A stretch of DNA of 64,000 nucleotides from Gillisella taibaishanensis (GCF_001938985.1 NZ_MKIN01000023.1:370056-434055); one strand, 5' to 3'. Numbered from the stretch's first letter, positions 28,711 to 39,282 are shown. Numbers and translations are program-made. Notes: generated by a model from the letters alone, not told the origin.

Positions 28711-30580
28711 TGCGCAAGGAGCCCTTATTCAAATAAGCAATAATAAGTGAGACCGCCGCTGGGGTCATTCCCTCAAGTTTCGCCGCCTGCGCTAAATTGA
28801 CGGGACGGAGCCGATTTAATTTTTGTTTCAACTCATTCGATAGGCCCGATAGCAGTCCATAATCGAAATCAGCGGGAATAGCCCTATCTTCATCGCGTTT
28901 GGTTGCGGCAATATCCGCGTTCTGACGATCCATATAGACAGCATAGGTCGCATGAATCTCGACAGCTTCTGCGACTTTCACGTTGAGTGCAGTGAGTTCC
29001 GGCCAAACACTTGCAAGGTTGGGAAGTTTGACATCCGGATAAGCAAGCAGTTCTAGACCTGTCCGACGACGGCCGTCCTGATTAACCGCGATACCCGCGG
29101 CCCCTGCTTCATTCGGTGTGATCTGTCTGGCATTTAGAAGAGCAATGGCGCTGTCTAGTTCCTGCCTATAGGCTTGAAACTTCACCTGCCGTTCAAGTCC
29201 AACACAGCAGAGGTCTATGCCAAGAGGCGTAAGCCTCATGTCGGCATTGTCAGCACGTAATGAGAGCCGAAATTCAGCACGGGACGTAAACATACGATAC
29301 GGCTCCGTCACGCCGGAGCTGGTGAGATCATCGATCATTACGCCGATATAGGAGTTAGCGCGACTGAACTGCACGGCCTTCTGACCCGCTGCCGAGCGAG
29401 CGGCGTTCAGACCAGCAACGAGCCCCTGAGCAGCTGCCTCTTCATAACCAGTCGTCCCATTAATCTGTCCAGCGAGATAGAGACCATCGACGCTTTTCAG
29501 CTCAAGGTTTGTCTTCAGCTCTCTCGGATCAATATGGTCGTATTCAATGGCATAGGCATGCTGCAGAATGGCAACATTCTCCAACCCCGGCAACGTCCGC
29601 ATAAATGCTTCCTGGACCTCCTCAGGCAAGGAGGTTGAGATACCGTTTGGATAAACGGTATGATCGTCCAGACCTTCTGGCTCAAGAAAAATCTGATGCC
29701 CATCGCGATCGCCGAACCGCATGATCTTGTCTTCAATCGAAGGACAATAGCGCGGCCCCACACCCTCAATCTGGCCAGAATACATTGCCGAGAGATGGAT
29801 ATTGTCTCGAATGATCTGATGCGTATCAAGCGTAGTGCGGGTAATGCCACAGTCAATCTGGGGATTGGAAATGCGATCTGTCATAAATGAAAACGGAACC
29901 GGCTGCTCATCAGCCGACTGCATTTCCAGTTGTGACCAATTGATCGTCCGACCATCAAGACGAGCCGGGGTACCAGTTTTGAGCCGGCCAAGCCGCAATC
30001 CAAGGCGGGAGAGCGTCGCACTTAATCCGGTAGAAGGCGCTTCTCCGACTCTCCCCGCCGGGATTTTCTTCATGCCGATGTGAATAAGACCGCGCAAGAA
30101 TGTGCCGGATGTTAAAATAACAGAAGCCGCAGACAATTCACGTCCGTCTGCCAAGATAACCCCGCTAACGGCGCCGTTGGCGAGTTTCAGATCAAATACA
30201 TCACCCTCGACAATTGACAGATTGGCCTGATCGAACAGGACTGACTGCACAGCTTGGCGATAAAGTTTACGGTCGGCCTGTGTCCTAGGTCCGCGAACGG
30301 CAGGCCCCTTCTTGCGGTTCAGCATTCTGAACTGAATGCCAGCGGCGTCGGCGCAGCGGCCCATCAGGCCATCCAGGGCATCTATCTCCCGAACAAGATG
30401 ACCTTTGCCGAGACCACCGATAGCGGGATTGCACGACATAACACCAATGGTATCTCGGTGATGCGTTACGAGGCACGTCTGCGCGCCGAGGCGGGCAGCA
30501 GCATAAGCGGCCTCGCTCCCTGCATGGCCCCCGCCGATGACAATAACGTCAAAATGTCCAGGCTCACGTATCATCTTCAT
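28700..30580 (-). CDS. mnmG: tRNA uridine 34 carboxymethylaminomethyl enzyme MnmG (GidA)
   Basis: A 626-residue FAD enzyme that, with MnmE, puts the (carboxymethyl)aminomethyl group on wobble U34 of certain tRNAs. The FAD-binding [14 protein letters not shown] is close to the N-terminus. Other signatures include [43 protein letters not shown] (near 365) and the C-terminal [14 protein letters not shown]. The longest frame begins at a TTG (30610), overlapping mnmE. The ATG at 30580 is preferred as it gives an N-terminus of normal length, and it leaves the parS-like site (30587-30602) in the gap between mnmE and mnmG. Confidence 0.95.
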   Translation of the reverse strand: MKMIREPGHFDVIVIGGGHAGSEAAYAAARLGAQTCLVTHHRDTIGVMSCNPAIGGLGKGHLVREIDALDGLMGRCADAAGIQFRMLNRKKGPAVRGPRTQADRKLYRQAVQSVLFDQANLSIVEGDVFDLKLANGAVSGVILADGRELSAASVILTSGTFLRGLIHIGMKKIPAGRVGEAPSTGLSATLSRLGLRLGRLKTGTPARLDGRTINWSQLEMQSADEQPVPFSFMTDRISNPQIDCGITRTTLDTHQIIRDNIHLSAMYSGQIEGVGPRYCPSIEDKIMRFGDRDGHQIFLEPEGLDDHTVYPNGISTSLPEEVQEAFMRTLPGLENVAILQHAYAIEYDHIDPRELKTNLELKSVDGLYLAGQINGTTGYEEAAAQGLVAGLNAARSAAGQKAVQFSRANSYIGVMIDDLTSSGVTEPYRMFTSRAEFRLSLRADNADMRLTPLGIDLCCVGLERQVKFQAYRQELDSAIALLNARQITPNEAGAAGIAVNQDGRRRTGLELLAYPDVKLPNLASVWPELTALNVKVAEAVEIHATYAVYMDRQNADIAATKRDEDRAIPADFDYGLLSGLSNELKQKLNRLRPVNLAQAAKLEGMTPAAVSLIIAYLNKGSLRNAG

Positions 30581-30586
30581 CACCAG

Positions 30587-30602
30587 TGTTTCACGTGAAT
30601 CA
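30587..30602. promoter_or_regulatory. parS-like site at the mnmE/mnmG junction
   Basis: TGTTTCACGTGAATCA differs from the perfect parS palindrome at one base. It includes the mnmE stop codon (complement of 30600-30602) and ends just before the mnmG start. It is the exact reverse complement of the site at 36962. Confidence 0.75.
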
Positions 30603-31910
30603 TTTTCCAACGCAGAATTCCGAGAAAATCTTACCGAGCAGAATTTCCGTGTCGATCCGTCCGGTTAACCGACCCAAACAATCCGACGCCATCCGTAAAT
30701 AATCCGCGCGAATTTCAAGGTTCAAACTGCTGTGCAAAGCACATTCAATATTCGCTAATGACTGCTTCAAACACTCGACGTGGCGTAACCGGCTAGGAAT
30801 CACAGAACCACCGAAGTCGAAACGTGCCCGAATCGAATTCAAGATCGCGGCGCGAACTCTGTCGATATCGCCGGGATCCGAAGTCGATATCATCAGGTCA
30901 AAGCCGGAAATATCGCCGGATGCACTGAGATCGATCTTTGTCCCGACTTTAAGAACCGGAACCGAAATGATATCCAGTGCAGATCCCTCGACTGTCACAT
31001 CTTGAAGAGCAAGTACGAGATCAGCTTCATCGATCTTCCGTAGAGCACGACGGATACCTTCCTGCTCCACGGCTTCATCGGTGTCTCTAATTCCGGCAGT
31101 GTCATACAGCCGGACCACATAACCTTCAAGATCAATATCGCAGTGCAGAATGTCGCGTGTCGTACCAGCATAATGCGTGACGATGGCAATATCGCGTCCC
31201 GCGAGTGCATTGATTAAACTCGATTTGCCGGCATTCGGCGGTCCAGCAATCACCACTTTAAATCCGTCGCGGATGATCTCGCCACGTTTTTCATCTGCCA
31301 GGGTCTTACTGATCTTGTCATGCAAGGCGCGGACACTGGTCCAGACTTGGTCAGAAACGGATCCTGGTATGTCGCCTTCATCGGAAAAATCGAGCTCCGC
31401 TTCGATCATCGCTCGGGCATGGATCAGCAACTCTCTCCACTCTGCGTAGGTTCGAGTTGCCTCGCCACCGGCCTGAACGATCGCCTGGCGACGCTGCATT
31501 TCCGTTTCAGCCGCCAGCAGGTCGGCAAGCCCTTCAACTTCCACAAGATCAAGCTTGCCATTCTCAAAAGCACGGCGTGAAAACTCACCCGCTTCGGCCA
31601 GGCGACAATCTTTAAATGCAGCCATCTCCGAGAGGATAGAATTGACCACAGCTAGACTACCATGCACATGAAATTCGCCGCAGTCTTCGCCAGTGAATGA
31701 GGCAGGTCCGGGGAAAAACAGCACTAAGCCCCGATCTATAACGTCACCGTCACGGTTACGAATCGATTTTAGTGTCGCCTGGCGTGGCTCCGGCACAGGA
31801 CCACAGAAGTGCTCGAGCAGCTGAGCAACCGAGGGACCGGAAAACCGGATGACCGCAACCCCGCAGGGGAGGGCGCCGGTTGAAAGGGCAAAGATAGTGT
31901 CGCTGGTCAT
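30600..31910 (-). CDS. mnmE: tRNA modification GTPase MnmE (TrmE)
   Basis: A 436-residue GTPase that partners MnmG in wobble-uridine modification. The N-terminal tetrahydrofolate-binding domain (about 1-115) has SGPSV and GEFHVHGS. A helical domain follows, carrying an inserted G domain with [14 protein letters not shown] (P-loop, about 223-236), the switch [12 protein letters not shown], and TKID in place of NKxD. The C-terminus is FCVGK, matching the conserved catalytic Cys (CIGK type). It is slightly shorter than the E. coli protein (454), as usual in this group. It is the first gene of the mnmE-mnmG-rsmG-parA-parB run. Confidence 0.95.
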   Translation of the reverse strand: MTSDTIFALSTGALPCGVAVIRFSGPSVAQLLEHFCGPVPEPRQATLKSIRNRDGDVIDRGLVLFFPGPASFTGEDCGEFHVHGSLAVVNSILSEMAAFKDCRLAEAGEFSRRAFENGKLDLVEVEGLADLLAAETEMQRRQAIVQAGGEATRTYAEWRELLIHARAMIEAELDFSDEGDIPGSVSDQVWTSVRALHDKISKTLADEKRGEIIRDGFKVVIAGPPNAGKSSLINALAGRDIAIVTHYAGTTRDILHCDIDLEGYVVRLYDTAGIRDTDEAVEQEGIRRALRKIDEADLVLALQDVTVEGSALDIISVPVLKVGTKIDLSASGDISGFDLMISTSDPGDIDRVRAAILNSIRARFDFGGSVIPSRLRHVECLKQSLANIECALHSSLNLEIRADYLRMASDCLGRLTGRIDTEILLGKIFSEFCVGK

Positions 31911-31999
31911 TACTAAACCGAATGGTCCAAAGAGCTGTAATCAATGCGGCCGAAAATGCTCGGCTGCCATCGATGATCTCACGCCTACCGAAAAATGCA

Positions 32000-32026
32000 A
32001 AACCTCCGGCCAGGGACCGGAGGTTT
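32000..32026 (-). terminator. intrinsic terminator of rho
   Basis: AAACCTCCGG and CCGGAGGTTT pair exactly around a seven-base loop. On the minus strand a T-rich stretch (TTTTGCATTTTT) follows, as expected for the rho transcript. Confidence 0.85.
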
Positions 32027-32056
32027 CCGTAAATGAATCCGGCTTACAAAATCGGA

Positions 32057-33322
32057 TCAGGTGTTCATCGACTCGAAGAAGTCGCCATTCGTCTTGGTCT
32101 GTTTCAACTTGTCGATCAGGAACTCGATAGCATCCGTGGTGCCCATCGGTGCCAGAATCCTCCGCAGCACGAAAATCTTCTGCAGATCCTGGCGGGGGAC
32201 CAGCAGGTCTTCCTTACGTGTTCCGGACTTCAGAATATCCATCGACGGGAAGATGCGCTTATCGGCGACCTTCCGGTCGAGCACGATTTCCGAGTTGCCC
32301 GTGCCCTTGAACTCTTCGAAAATGACTTCGTCCATACGGCTGCCAGTATCGATCAGCGCCGTTGCAATGATCGTCAAGGAGCCGCCTTCTTCGATGTTAC
32401 GCGCGGCACCGAAGAAACGCTTCGGCCGCTGCAGGGCGTTGGCGTCCACACCACCCGTCAGAACCTTACCGGAAGAGGGGACAACAGTGTTATAGGCGCG
32501 GCCGAGGCGGGTGATGGAATCGAGCAGGATCACGACATCGCGACCGTGCTCGACAAGACGCTTGGCCTTTTCAATGACCATTTCCGCGACCTGCACATGC
32601 CGTACTGCCGGCTCATCGAAGGTCGATGACACGACCTCGCCACGCACGGAGCGTTGCATGTCAGTGACTTCTTCCGGCCGTTCATCGATCAGCAGAACGA
32701 TCAGGTAGCATTCCGGATGGTTGGCGGTGATCGAATGGGCGATGTTCTGCAAAAGCACCGTCTTACCAGTGCGTGGCGGAGCGACGATCAATCCACGCTG
32801 GCCTTTGCCGAGCGGGGCAACCAGATCGATTACGCGCGACGAAAGATCCTTGGAGGTCGGGATTTCCAGTTCCATCTTGAACCGCTCGTTTGGATAGAGC
32901 GGAGTCAAATTGTCGAAGTGAACCTTATGGCGGATCTTTTCCGGATCCTCAAAATTGATCGTATTGACTTTGAGCAGAGCGAAATAGCGCTCGCCTTCCT
33001 TCGGACCCCGGATCGGGCCTTCAACGGTATCGCCAGTCTTCAGCGAAAAACGCCGGATCTGCGAGGGGGAAATATAGATATCGTCAGGACCCGGCAGGTA
33101 ATTCGCATTGGCCGAGCGCATGAAACCGAAACCGTCCTGCAGCAGTTCGACGACGCCCTCGCCGATGATTTCCACGTCCTGGCTTGCCAGCATCTTCAGG
33201 ATGGCAAACATCAATTCCTGTTTGCGCATCGTGCTGGCATTTTCGACCTCAAGCGATTCCGCAAAGGCCAGCAGATCGGTTGGCGATTTGCTCTTGAGTT
33301 CTTGTAGCTTCATTTCAGCCAT
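32057..33322 (-). CDS. rho: transcription termination factor Rho
   Basis: A 421-residue hexameric RNA helicase that ends transcription. The N-terminal helical domain begins [14 protein letters not shown]. The cold-shock-like RNA-binding domain (about 50-125) includes DGFGFMRS and [10 protein letters not shown]. The ATPase domain has the P-loop [15 protein letters not shown] (about 178), Walker [17 protein letters not shown] (about 262), the Q-loop and the R-loop near 280-290 ([11 protein letters not shown]). Longer starts at 33412 and 33334 are open, but 33322 gives the length and N-terminus I know for Sinorhizobium Rho. It is followed by an intrinsic terminator. Confidence 0.96.
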   Translation of the reverse strand: MAEMKLQELKSKSPTDLLAFAESLEVENASTMRKQELMFAILKMLASQDVEIIGEGVVELLQDGFGFMRSANANYLPGPDDIYISPSQIRRFSLKTGDTVEGPIRGPKEGERYFALLKVNTINFEDPEKIRHKVHFDNLTPLYPNERFKMELEIPTSKDLSSRVIDLVAPLGKGQRGLIVAPPRTGKTVLLQNIAHSITANHPECYLIVLLIDERPEEVTDMQRSVRGEVVSSTFDEPAVRHVQVAEMVIEKAKRLVEHGRDVVILLDSITRLGRAYNTVVPSSGKVLTGGVDANALQRPKRFFGAARNIEEGGSLTIIATALIDTGSRMDEVIFEEFKGTGNSEIVLDRKVADKRIFPSMDILKSGTRKEDLLVPRQDLQKIFVLRRILAPMGTTDAIEFLIDKLKQTKTNGDFFESMNT

Positions 33323-33451
33323 GAAGGGGACCATAAATCTAACTTGTTGGGGAAGGGCGTGCGGGGAATGTATCGGTTCTGCCAGGGGGACTGGCGAATA
33401 CGAGAGATGCATGCCACGAAAAGAGATAGCGGGAAAATAGCTGTTTGGAGG

Positions 33452-33471
33452 CCGCGCCGCAAGAGGCGCGG
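33452..33471 (-). terminator. short GC hairpin between hemJ and rho
   Basis: CCGCGCC and GGCGCGG pair exactly around a six-base loop. It lies 48 bases after the hemJ stop and about 130 bases before the rho start codon. There is no T-tract; it could be a weak hemJ terminator or part of the rho leader. Confidence 0.35.
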
Positions 33472-33518
33472 AAAATTTCGTTCACATTTCGGGCTAGCAG
33501 AGCCCTATCCTACGAAAA

Positions 33519-34058
33519 TCAAAAGGGCTTCACGACCACGAGAATGACGATCACGATCATCAGTACTGTCGGGATCTCGTTGAATGCCCGCCAGAACCTG
33601 GGGGTTTTCAAGTAAGTGCCCCGGCCGAATGACTTCGCAGCCATGGCGAGGTATTCATTGGCGGCGGTGAGACAAAGCACCGCAGCCAGTTTGGCATGCA
33701 GCCAGCCCCCCTGAAAATCGAAAACCGACCAGGCGAGGTAAAGGCCAAGAATCCAGGACAATGTCATCGCCGGACGCATGATCACGTTCATCAGACGCCG
33801 TTCCATCACCGCGAATGTTTCGGCCTGCTGCGAACCTGCAGGGGCGTCGAAATGGTAGATCAGCAGCCGCGGCATGTAGAGAAGCCCTGCCATCCAGGAA
33901 ATGATGGCAATGACATGCAGCGCCTTGATCCAGAGATAGGCACGATCTGGGCCGGCCATAAACAGACCTGCAACAATCAGGACGAAAACAACAAGCGCTA
34001 TCAAGGCCCGCCGCCCTGCGGCTCTTCCAGTGGCTTTGCTGCTCTGCTTGTCGCTCAT
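33519..34058 (-). CDS. hemJ: protoporphyrinogen IX oxidase HemJ
   Basis: A 179-residue inner-membrane protein that oxidises protoporphyrinogen IX to protoporphyrin IX, the step before iron insertion in heme synthesis. It has four to five hydrophobic segments. The conserved His lies in LWIKALHVIAIISWMAG, with the following YMPRLLIYH, RRLMNVIMRPAMT and the C-terminal RAFNEIPTVLMI, all typical of HemJ/UPF0093. About 20 extra basic residues precede the first helix. It starts three bases after the hemE stop, so the two heme genes form an operon. Confidence 0.92.
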   Translation of the reverse strand: MSDKQSSKATGRAAGRRALIALVVFVLIVAGLFMAGPDRAYLWIKALHVIAIISWMAGLLYMPRLLIYHFDAPAGSQQAETFAVMERRLMNVIMRPAMTLSWILGLYLAWSVFDFQGGWLHAKLAAVLCLTAANEYLAMAAKSFGRGTYLKTPRFWRAFNEIPTVLMIVIVILVVVKPF

Positions 34059-34061
34059 GAC

Positions 34062-35096
34062 CTAGCTCGCTTTCAGACGCACATGTTGCACGAGATCGCG
34101 CACGGTTTCCGGATCGGCCTGCGGGGTGATGCCATGACCGAGATTGAAGATCAGCGGGCCTGCCCCGAGCCTCCCGAGAATTCTGTCTATGCCATCGCGC
34201 ATCGGCTGACCACCCGCCACCGCCAGCATCGGATCGAGATTACCCTGCACAGGGCCATCCTTTTGTAGCTCTGCTGCGAAAGACAGCGGAACGCTCCAAT
34301 CCAGCCCGATGGCATCAGCAGCGGTTTTCTGGCGATAATCTTTCAGGAGAAGCCCCGCACCCTTGGCGAAGGCGATGATCTTGGCATCGGGACGCTGGCT
34401 GCGCACTTTGTCGATGATCCGCTTTACAGGACCGATGCAGAAGGTGGCAAACTCTTCCTCACCCAATACCCCAGCCCAGGAATCGAAAATCTGAACGGCG
34501 TCCGCGCCGGCTTTGAGCTGGGCCAGCAGATATTCTGCCGAAAGATCCGCGAGATGATCGAGCAGGTATCGAAATTCGCGGGGATGGCGATAGGCGAACA
34601 ATCGGGCAGGAGCCTGGTCAGGTGTGCCGTGGCCGGCGATCATATAGGTCGCCACTGTCCAGGGCGCACCGCAGAAGCCGAGCAGCGTCGTTTCATCAGG
34701 CAATGTCTTACGCAACCGTGCCACGGTCTCAATCACAGGATTGAGATGTGGAAAGACCGATTGCTCCTTCAGGGCTAAAATCTCCTCCGGACTGATCGGC
34801 GTCATTTCCGGACCCTTGCCTTCGGAGAAGGTGACATTCCGGTTGAGGGCGTCAGGAATAACGAGAATGTCTGAAAACAGAATGGCTGCATCGAAGCCGT
34901 AACGCCGGATCGGCTGCAGGGTGACTTCGGTCGCAAAGTCCGGCGAATAACAGAGATCCAGGAAACTTCCAGCCTTCGCCCGCGTTTCCCGGTACTCAGG
35001 CAGATAGCGACCAGCCTGCCGCATCAACCATATTGGGGGCGGAGAGAGGGTCTGCCCCTCGAGCACTTTCAAGACGGTCCGATTTTTCGCGCTCAA
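34062..35096 (-). CDS. hemE: uroporphyrinogen decarboxylase
   Basis: A 344-residue cytoplasmic enzyme that decarboxylates uroporphyrinogen III to coproporphyrinogen III. Signatures are [16 protein letters not shown] near the N-terminus, the catalytic Asp in [26 protein letters not shown] in the middle, and the C-terminal [13 protein letters not shown]. Two TTG starts are available and no ATG. 35111 has no ribosome binding site. 35096 has AAAGG seven bases upstream and matches the usual N-terminus, so it is chosen. hemE next to oriC is a known arrangement in Caulobacter and Sinorhizobium. Confidence 0.94.
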   Translation of the reverse strand: MSAKNRTVLKVLEGQTLSPPPIWLMRQAGRYLPEYRETRAKAGSFLDLCYSPDFATEVTLQPIRRYGFDAAILFSDILVIPDALNRNVTFSEGKGPEMTPISPEEILALKEQSVFPHLNPVIETVARLRKTLPDETTLLGFCGAPWTVATYMIAGHGTPDQAPARLFAYRHPREFRYLLDHLADLSAEYLLAQLKAGADAVQIFDSWAGVLGEEEFATFCIGPVKRIIDKVRSQRPDAKIIAFAKGAGLLLKDYRQKTAADAIGLDWSVPLSFAAELQKDGPVQGNLDPMLAVAGGQPMRDGIDRILGRLGAGPLIFNLGHGITPQADPETVRDLVQHVRLKAS

Positions 35097-35111
35097 GGTC
35101 GTGCCTTTCAA

Positions 35112-35500
35112 ATTATAAAAAGAGAGATCTTCTTTTTTCTATTTCTAAGAGTCTGTGAGTAGCAAGGGTTAAAGGTCGTACACAGATTAACGATGTTCGT
35201 CCGACGTTAACCTCCTGGATGGGATAGAAGAAGGAGTGTTTGGAAAACTCATTGTTCAAATGGCACTTTAATCAAGAAAATCAATTTTTTAGGCTCAGAT
35301 TCGTATTGAAGCCCATCTGTGGATAGAAGATGGATAGAAATCCGATTATCAAAATTTCTTCCGCTTATGCACAGCCCCTGTGAAAACCTCGCTGAACGGG
35401 TTAGGTCTGTGGATAAAACCCGGCTTATCCCGAGGGGTGAGGTCGAGGGCGTGGAAACGGGATTTCTCTCCCGGTCTATCAACAGCAGGGGCAGGATAAC
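35112..35500. other. candidate chromosomal replication origin (oriC)
   Basis: This gap between divergent hemE and the DUF299 gene is rich in origin signals. There are two AT-rich tracts (about 35108-35150 and 35262-35295). DnaA-box-like 9-mers are TGTGGATAG (35318), TTATGCACA (35365), the perfect TGTGGATAA (35408), and a weaker TGTGAAAAC (35379). GANTC methylation sites lie at 35149 and 35298, and TTAA half-sites are scattered. hemE-adjacent origins have been shown in Caulobacter and Sinorhizobium meliloti. The surrounding parS sites, and genes running outward on both sides, agree. Boundaries are approximate. Confidence 0.8.
35408..35416 (-). promoter_or_regulatory. DnaA box (perfect)
   Basis: TGTGGATAA is the complement of the high-affinity DnaA box TTATCCACA. 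It lies within the candidate origin. Confidence 0.75.
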
Positions 35501-36322
35501 GTGGAGAACAAAAAAAACTTCTTCCATCTGCACCTGATTTCTGACTCGACCGGTGAAACTTTGATCTCGGCTGGGCGTGCGGCCGCGGTGCAATTTCAGC
35601 ATTCCAGTCCGATCGAACATGTTTATCCGCTGGTGCGAAATCGGCGCCAGGCCGATGCGGTACTGCAGTCGGTCGATAAGGAACCCGGCATCGTACTCTA
35701 TACAATCGTCGACCCTGAACTCGCGGATTTCGTCGATCGTAAATGCGTTGAGCTCGGCGTTCCCAGTGTCAACGTTCTGGAGCCTATTATCGGCACGTTC
35801 CAGACCTATCTAGGTCCGCTGGCGCGTCGTCGCGTCGGTGCGCAGCATGTGATGAATGCCGATTATTTCGCCCGCATCGAAGCATTGAATTACACGATGG
35901 ACCATGATGACGGGCAGATGGTCGAGGATTATGACACGGCCGACGTCGTGATTGTCGGTATCAGCCGGACATCGAAAACGCCGACGAGTATCTATCTTGC
36001 CAACAGAGGTATCAAGACGGCCAATATTCCGATCGTGCCCGGGGCGCCGTTGCCGGACTCTCTGCTTGCGGCAACTAGACCACTGATCGTCGGGCTAATT
36101 GCCACGTCAGACCGGATTTCCCAGGTGCGGGGTCACCGGGAGCTTGGCAGCGTCAGCGGTTTTGATCCGAGCGGCTATACCGACCGCGCGAGCATTGCCG
36201 AAGAACTGAAATATGCACGGTCACTCTGTGCACGCCATAACTGGCCGGTGATCGATGTCACCCGTCGCTCGATCGAAGAGACGGCTGCGGCAATCATTGC
36301 ACTGCGCGCCAAGCCGCGCTAG
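35501..36322 (+). CDS. pyruvate, phosphate dikinase regulatory protein (DUF299/PPSR family)
   Basis: A 273-residue bifunctional ADP-dependent kinase and phosphorylase that inactivates and reactivates pyruvate phosphate dikinase (or PEP synthase). Family signatures are the N-terminal [10 protein letters not shown], the P-loop-like [11 protein letters not shown] at about 148-158, [15 protein letters not shown], and the C-terminal [17 protein letters not shown]. The start is a GTG with AGGA five bases upstream. It is the first gene rightward of the putative origin, heading the maf-aroE-coaE-dnaQ run. Confidence 0.92.
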   Translation: MENKKNFFHLHLISDSTGETLISAGRAAAVQFQHSSPIEHVYPLVRNRRQADAVLQSVDKEPGIVLYTIVDPELADFVDRKCVELGVPSVNVLEPIIGTFQTYLGPLARRRVGAQHVMNADYFARIEALNYTMDHDDGQMVEDYDTADVVIVGISRTSKTPTSIYLANRGIKTANIPIVPGAPLPDSLLAATRPLIVGLIATSDRISQVRGHRELGSVSGFDPSGYTDRASIAEELKYARSLCARHNWPVIDVTRRSIEETAAAIIALRAKPR

Positions 36323-36364
36323 AGCCTGAAACAAAGGCCGGCTGGTCCGGCGATGAGGGTTTCA

Positions 36365-36964
36365 ATGAAAAGTCCGATCATTCTTGCCTCCACCAGTCCC
36401 TTCCGCAAACATCTGCTGACCGAGGTGGGCCTTACCTTTTCCACGGCTGCCCCTGATGTCGATGAACGCGAAATCGAGGGCAGGGCCGAACATCAGCATC
36501 TTTCGCCTGAACAATTGGCCGAGTTGCTGGCTTGTGAGAAGGCCCTCGCGGTCAGCCGCCGGCATGATGGAGCGCTGGTGATCGGCGGCGACCAGGTGAT
36601 GGCTTTGGGTGATCGCGTCTATCACAAACCGAAGGATATGGCCGCTGCCCGGGATCAGTTGCTAAGCCTGCGCGGCGAAACGCATACTCTCTATAGCGTG
36701 CTCGCCATTGCTAAAGACGACGAGATCATTTGGCGGCGTGTGTCTCTCGCGCATATGAGCGTGCGGATGTTCAGCGAAGCTTTTCTCGATGATTATCTTG
36801 AAAAGGCCGGCGACAAGATCTTGAAAAGCGTTGGCGGCTATCAGATCGAGGGCCGCGGCCTGCAATTGTTTTCGGCGGTCGAAGGCGATTACTTCACCAT
36901 CGTCGGTGTGCCGCTTCTACCGCTTCTCGAAAAACTTCGGCAACTGGACGTCCTGCATGCATGA
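36365..36964 (+). CDS. maf: Maf-family nucleotide pyrophosphatase
   Basis: A 199-residue house-cleaning enzyme that hydrolyses non-canonical or modified nucleoside triphosphates. It shows the N-terminal [13 protein letters not shown] signature, the DERE segment, the acidic GGDQVMAL motif (catalytic Asp about 75) and [10 protein letters not shown]. An upstream in-frame ATG at 36353 overlaps the GAGGG Shine-Dalgarno sequence (36355-36359). The ATG at 36365 has it five bases upstream, so it is chosen. It overlaps aroE by eight bases. Confidence 0.92.
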   Translation: MKSPIILASTSPFRKHLLTEVGLTFSTAAPDVDEREIEGRAEHQHLSPEQLAELLACEKALAVSRRHDGALVIGGDQVMALGDRVYHKPKDMAAARDQLLSLRGETHTLYSVLAIAKDDEIIWRRVSLAHMSVRMFSEAFLDDYLEKAGDKILKSVGGYQIEGRGLQLFSAVEGDYFTIVGVPLLPLLEKLRQLDVLHA

Positions 36965-37817
36965 TTCACGTGAAACACTCGCACCCGCTGCATTCGTTGC
37001 CGGCTTTCCAATCAAGCACTCACGCTCTCCCCTCATCCATTCCTACTGGCTGCGCCAACATGGCTTGGAAGGGGATTACCGCAAAGTTGAAGTTGCGCCT
37101 GATGATTTTGCCAATTTCCTCGATGGTGTGAAATCGGGCCGCAATCCCTACCGTGGTGGCAATGTTACAATCCCTCATAAGGAAGCGGCATACCGTATTG
37201 CAGATGTCAGAGATGAGGTGGTCGTGCGGCTCGGCGCGGCCAATACGCTCTGGCTGGAAGAAGGTCGTCTGCACGCAACCAATACCGATGTCTATGGCTT
37301 CCTTGCCAATCTCGACCAGCGCTGTCAGGGCTGGGATGCCGCAAAACGCGCTGTCGTTCTTGGTGCGGGCGGCGCCAGCCGGGCGATCGTCCATGGCCTG
37401 CTCGATCGCGGTCTCGAGAGAATAGATATTGTCAACCGCACTGAGGCGCGCGCGCAGGAACTCGCGGCCCATTTCGGGGAAGCGGTCGCCGGTCATGGCA
37501 TGGAAAAGCTGCATCACGTTCTGCGGGGTACTCAACTGCTGGTCAATACAACCTCACTTGGCATGAACGGCGAGGATGTGCCGCAGATCGACTGGGGGTC
37601 GTTCTCTCCTCATGCATTGGTCACGGACATTGTTTACACACCGCTGGAAACGGGCCTTTTGCGCCAAGCGAAAGCAGCAGGACTTGCGACAGTCGATGGG
37701 CTCGGCATGCTGCTGCATCAGGCGGTGCCCGGCTTTGAAAAATGGTTCGGGATCAGGCCAGAGGTAACGGATGAGTTGCGGCAGTTGGTAATCGCTGATC
37801 TGGAGGCGCATGGATGA
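36957..37817 (+). CDS. aroE: shikimate dehydrogenase
   Basis: A 286-residue NADPH enzyme that reduces 3-dehydroshikimate to shikimate on the way to aromatic amino acids. It shows [16 protein letters not shown] (about 15-30), the substrate Lys and Asn in [10 protein letters not shown] (about 70) and [14 protein letters not shown], the nucleotide-binding [11 protein letters not shown] (about 135), the NADP-selecting NRTEAR, and the C-terminal [13 protein letters not shown]. The frame is open back to 36831, but residues before 36957 read as a shadow of maf. The first eight codons contain the parS-like site at 36962. The stop overlaps the coaE start by four bases. Confidence 0.94.
   Translation: MHDSRETLAPAAFVAGFPIKHSRSPLIHSYWLRQHGLEGDYRKVEVAPDDFANFLDGVKSGRNPYRGGNVTIPHKEAAYRIADVRDEVVVRLGAANTLWLEEGRLHATNTDVYGFLANLDQRCQGWDAAKRAVVLGAGGASRAIVHGLLDRGLERIDIVNRTEARAQELAAHFGEAVAGHGMEKLHHVLRGTQLLVNTTSLGMNGEDVPQIDWGSFSPHALVTDIVYTPLETGLLRQAKAAGLATVDGLGMLLHQAVPGFEKWFGIRPEVTDELRQLVIADLEAHG
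36962..36977. promoter_or_regulatory. parS-like site at the maf/aroE junction
   Basis: TGATTCACGTGAAACA differs from the perfect parS at one base and begins with the maf stop codon TGA. It lies about 1.5 kb to the right of the putative origin. Confidence 0.75.
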
Positions 37818-38395
37818 TCCGCATCGGCCTCACGGGCTCAATAGGCATGGGCAAGACGACCACGGCAGATTTCTTCCGCCAGGAGGGCGTGCCGGTCTAT
37901 GATGCCGACGCCGCAGTGCATGATCTATATCGCGGTGAAGCCGTCGATCCGATTAGTGCAGAATTCCCCGAGGCGATCGTAAACGGTGTCGTCAATCGCG
38001 ATATCCTCAGTCGAACTCTGGCTCAGAATCCGGATAAGCTTAAGAGGTTGGAGGCGATCGTGCATCCGCTTGTTCGCCGCAAGCAGCGAGATTTTATTGA
38101 CGATCAGGATCTGGCAGGTGCTGACCTGGTCGTTTTCGACATTCCGCTGCTGTTTGAGACCGGCGGCGAAAAGCAACTCGACAAGGTGGTTGTCGTCAGC
38201 TGCGATGCTGCCACGCAGAAGCGTCGGGTTCTGTCTCGACCTGGCTGGACTGAGGACAAGTTGGCTTTGGTCTTATCGCGCCAGATGCCTGACGCTGAGA
38301 AACGAGACCGGGCCGATTTTGTAGTCGACACTGGCAATGGACTGCAGGCGGCCCAGGCGCAAGTCAGGGCGATCGTCACTCAGCTTCGCAGCTAA
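37814..38395 (+). CDS. coaE: dephospho-CoA kinase
   Basis: A 193-residue kinase that performs the last step of coenzyme A synthesis. The P-loop [17 protein letters not shown] is at the N-terminus, followed by the substrate site [10 protein letters not shown], the [10 protein letters not shown] helix, [21 protein letters not shown] (Walker B-like) and the lid region [10 protein letters not shown]. It overlaps aroE by ATGA, implying translational coupling. A 130-base gap then precedes dnaQ. Confidence 0.95.
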   Translation: MIRIGLTGSIGMGKTTTADFFRQEGVPVYDADAAVHDLYRGEAVDPISAEFPEAIVNGVVNRDILSRTLAQNPDKLKRLEAIVHPLVRRKQRDFIDDQDLAGADLVVFDIPLLFETGGEKQLDKVVVVSCDAATQKRRVLSRPGWTEDKLALVLSRQMPDAEKRDRADFVVDTGNGLQAAQAQVRAIVTQLRS

Positions 38396-38526
38396 AGACT
38401 GGATAAGCAGCGCGCATCGACGTGCAAAAGCCAAAAGCCTGATGTAATCAAGACTGGATCGGCGCGGTGCGGGCTCGATAATTAAGCAACGCCGATATCG
38501 GCAGACAAAAGTATTCAGGAGCGATG

Positions 38527-39255
38527 ATGCGCGAAATCGTATTCGATACAGAAACCACTGGCCTTGAAAGCAAGATGGATCGGGTCATCGAAATCGGTGG
38601 TGTGGAACTGTTCAACCATTTCCCTACCGGGCGAACCTTCCATGTGTATATCAACCCTGCTGACCGGGCGATCCATCCGGACGCGCTGGCGGTACATGGT
38701 ATCACGCCCGAGTTCCTGAAGGACAAGCCTCTTTTCGCCGACATAGTTGAGGACCTCGTAGCGTTTTTCGACGGTGCCAAATGGGTGGCGCATAACGCGA
38801 CTTTCGATATGGGCTTCATCAACGCCGAGTTGGAGCGGCTTGGTCGTCCGCCAGTTGGTCCCGAACATGTAATCGACACGCTTTCGCTGGCGCGGCGCAA
38901 GCACCCGATGGGGCCGAACACGCTTGACGCGCTCTGCCGGCGCTACGGTATCGACAATTCGCACCGTACCAAACACGGCGCGCTTCTCGACTCCGAACTA
39001 TTGGCAGAAGTCTATATTGAAATGCTGGGTGGCCGTCAGGCGACCTTCGGTCTGGAGCAGGCGGGGAGCGATGACCGGCGCAGCCGCAGTAATGATGCGG
39101 AAGTCGTCGTTGAAATTACCGCACGTCCGCGACCATTGGCGCGGCGCCTCAGTGATGACGAACAGCAGCGGCACGCCGCGCTCGTCAAGCGGCTGGGACA
39201 GAAAGCCATCTGGGCCCAATATGGCCAAGCTGAAAAGGCGGACACAGCATCATGA
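38527..39255 (+). CDS. dnaQ: DNA polymerase III epsilon subunit (3'-5' proofreading exonuclease)
   Basis: A 242-residue DEDDh exonuclease that proofreads for the replicative polymerase. It shows ExoI FDTETTGLE (about 6-14), ExoII in VAHNATFDMGFIN (about 84-96) and ExoIII HGALLDSELLAEVY (about 149-162). The C-terminal tail carries the segment that binds the alpha subunit. Two consecutive ATGs exist (38524, 38527). AGGAG at 38517-38521 sits five bases before the second, which is preferred. A strong terminator follows immediately. Confidence 0.94.
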   Translation: MREIVFDTETTGLESKMDRVIEIGGVELFNHFPTGRTFHVYINPADRAIHPDALAVHGITPEFLKDKPLFADIVEDLVAFFDGAKWVAHNATFDMGFINAELERLGRPPVGPEHVIDTLSLARRKHPMGPNTLDALCRRYGIDNSHRTKHGALLDSELLAEVYIEMLGGRQATFGLEQAGSDDRRSRSNDAEVVVEITARPRPLARRLSDDEQQRHAALVKRLGQKAIWAQYGQAEKADTAS

Positions 39256-39282
39256 AAAAAGCCCGGCATTGCCGGGCTTTTT
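39255..39282. terminator. bidirectional terminator between dnaQ and secB
   Basis: AAAAGCCCGGC and GCCGGGCTTTT pair around a three-base loop with A- and T-runs at both ends. It starts at the last base of the dnaQ stop codon. Confidence 0.9.

Noticed and set aside
38490..38501. GCCGATATCGGC palindrome before dnaQ
   Set aside because: A 12-base palindrome in GC-rich DNA is weak evidence by itself; no regulator or pattern supports it.
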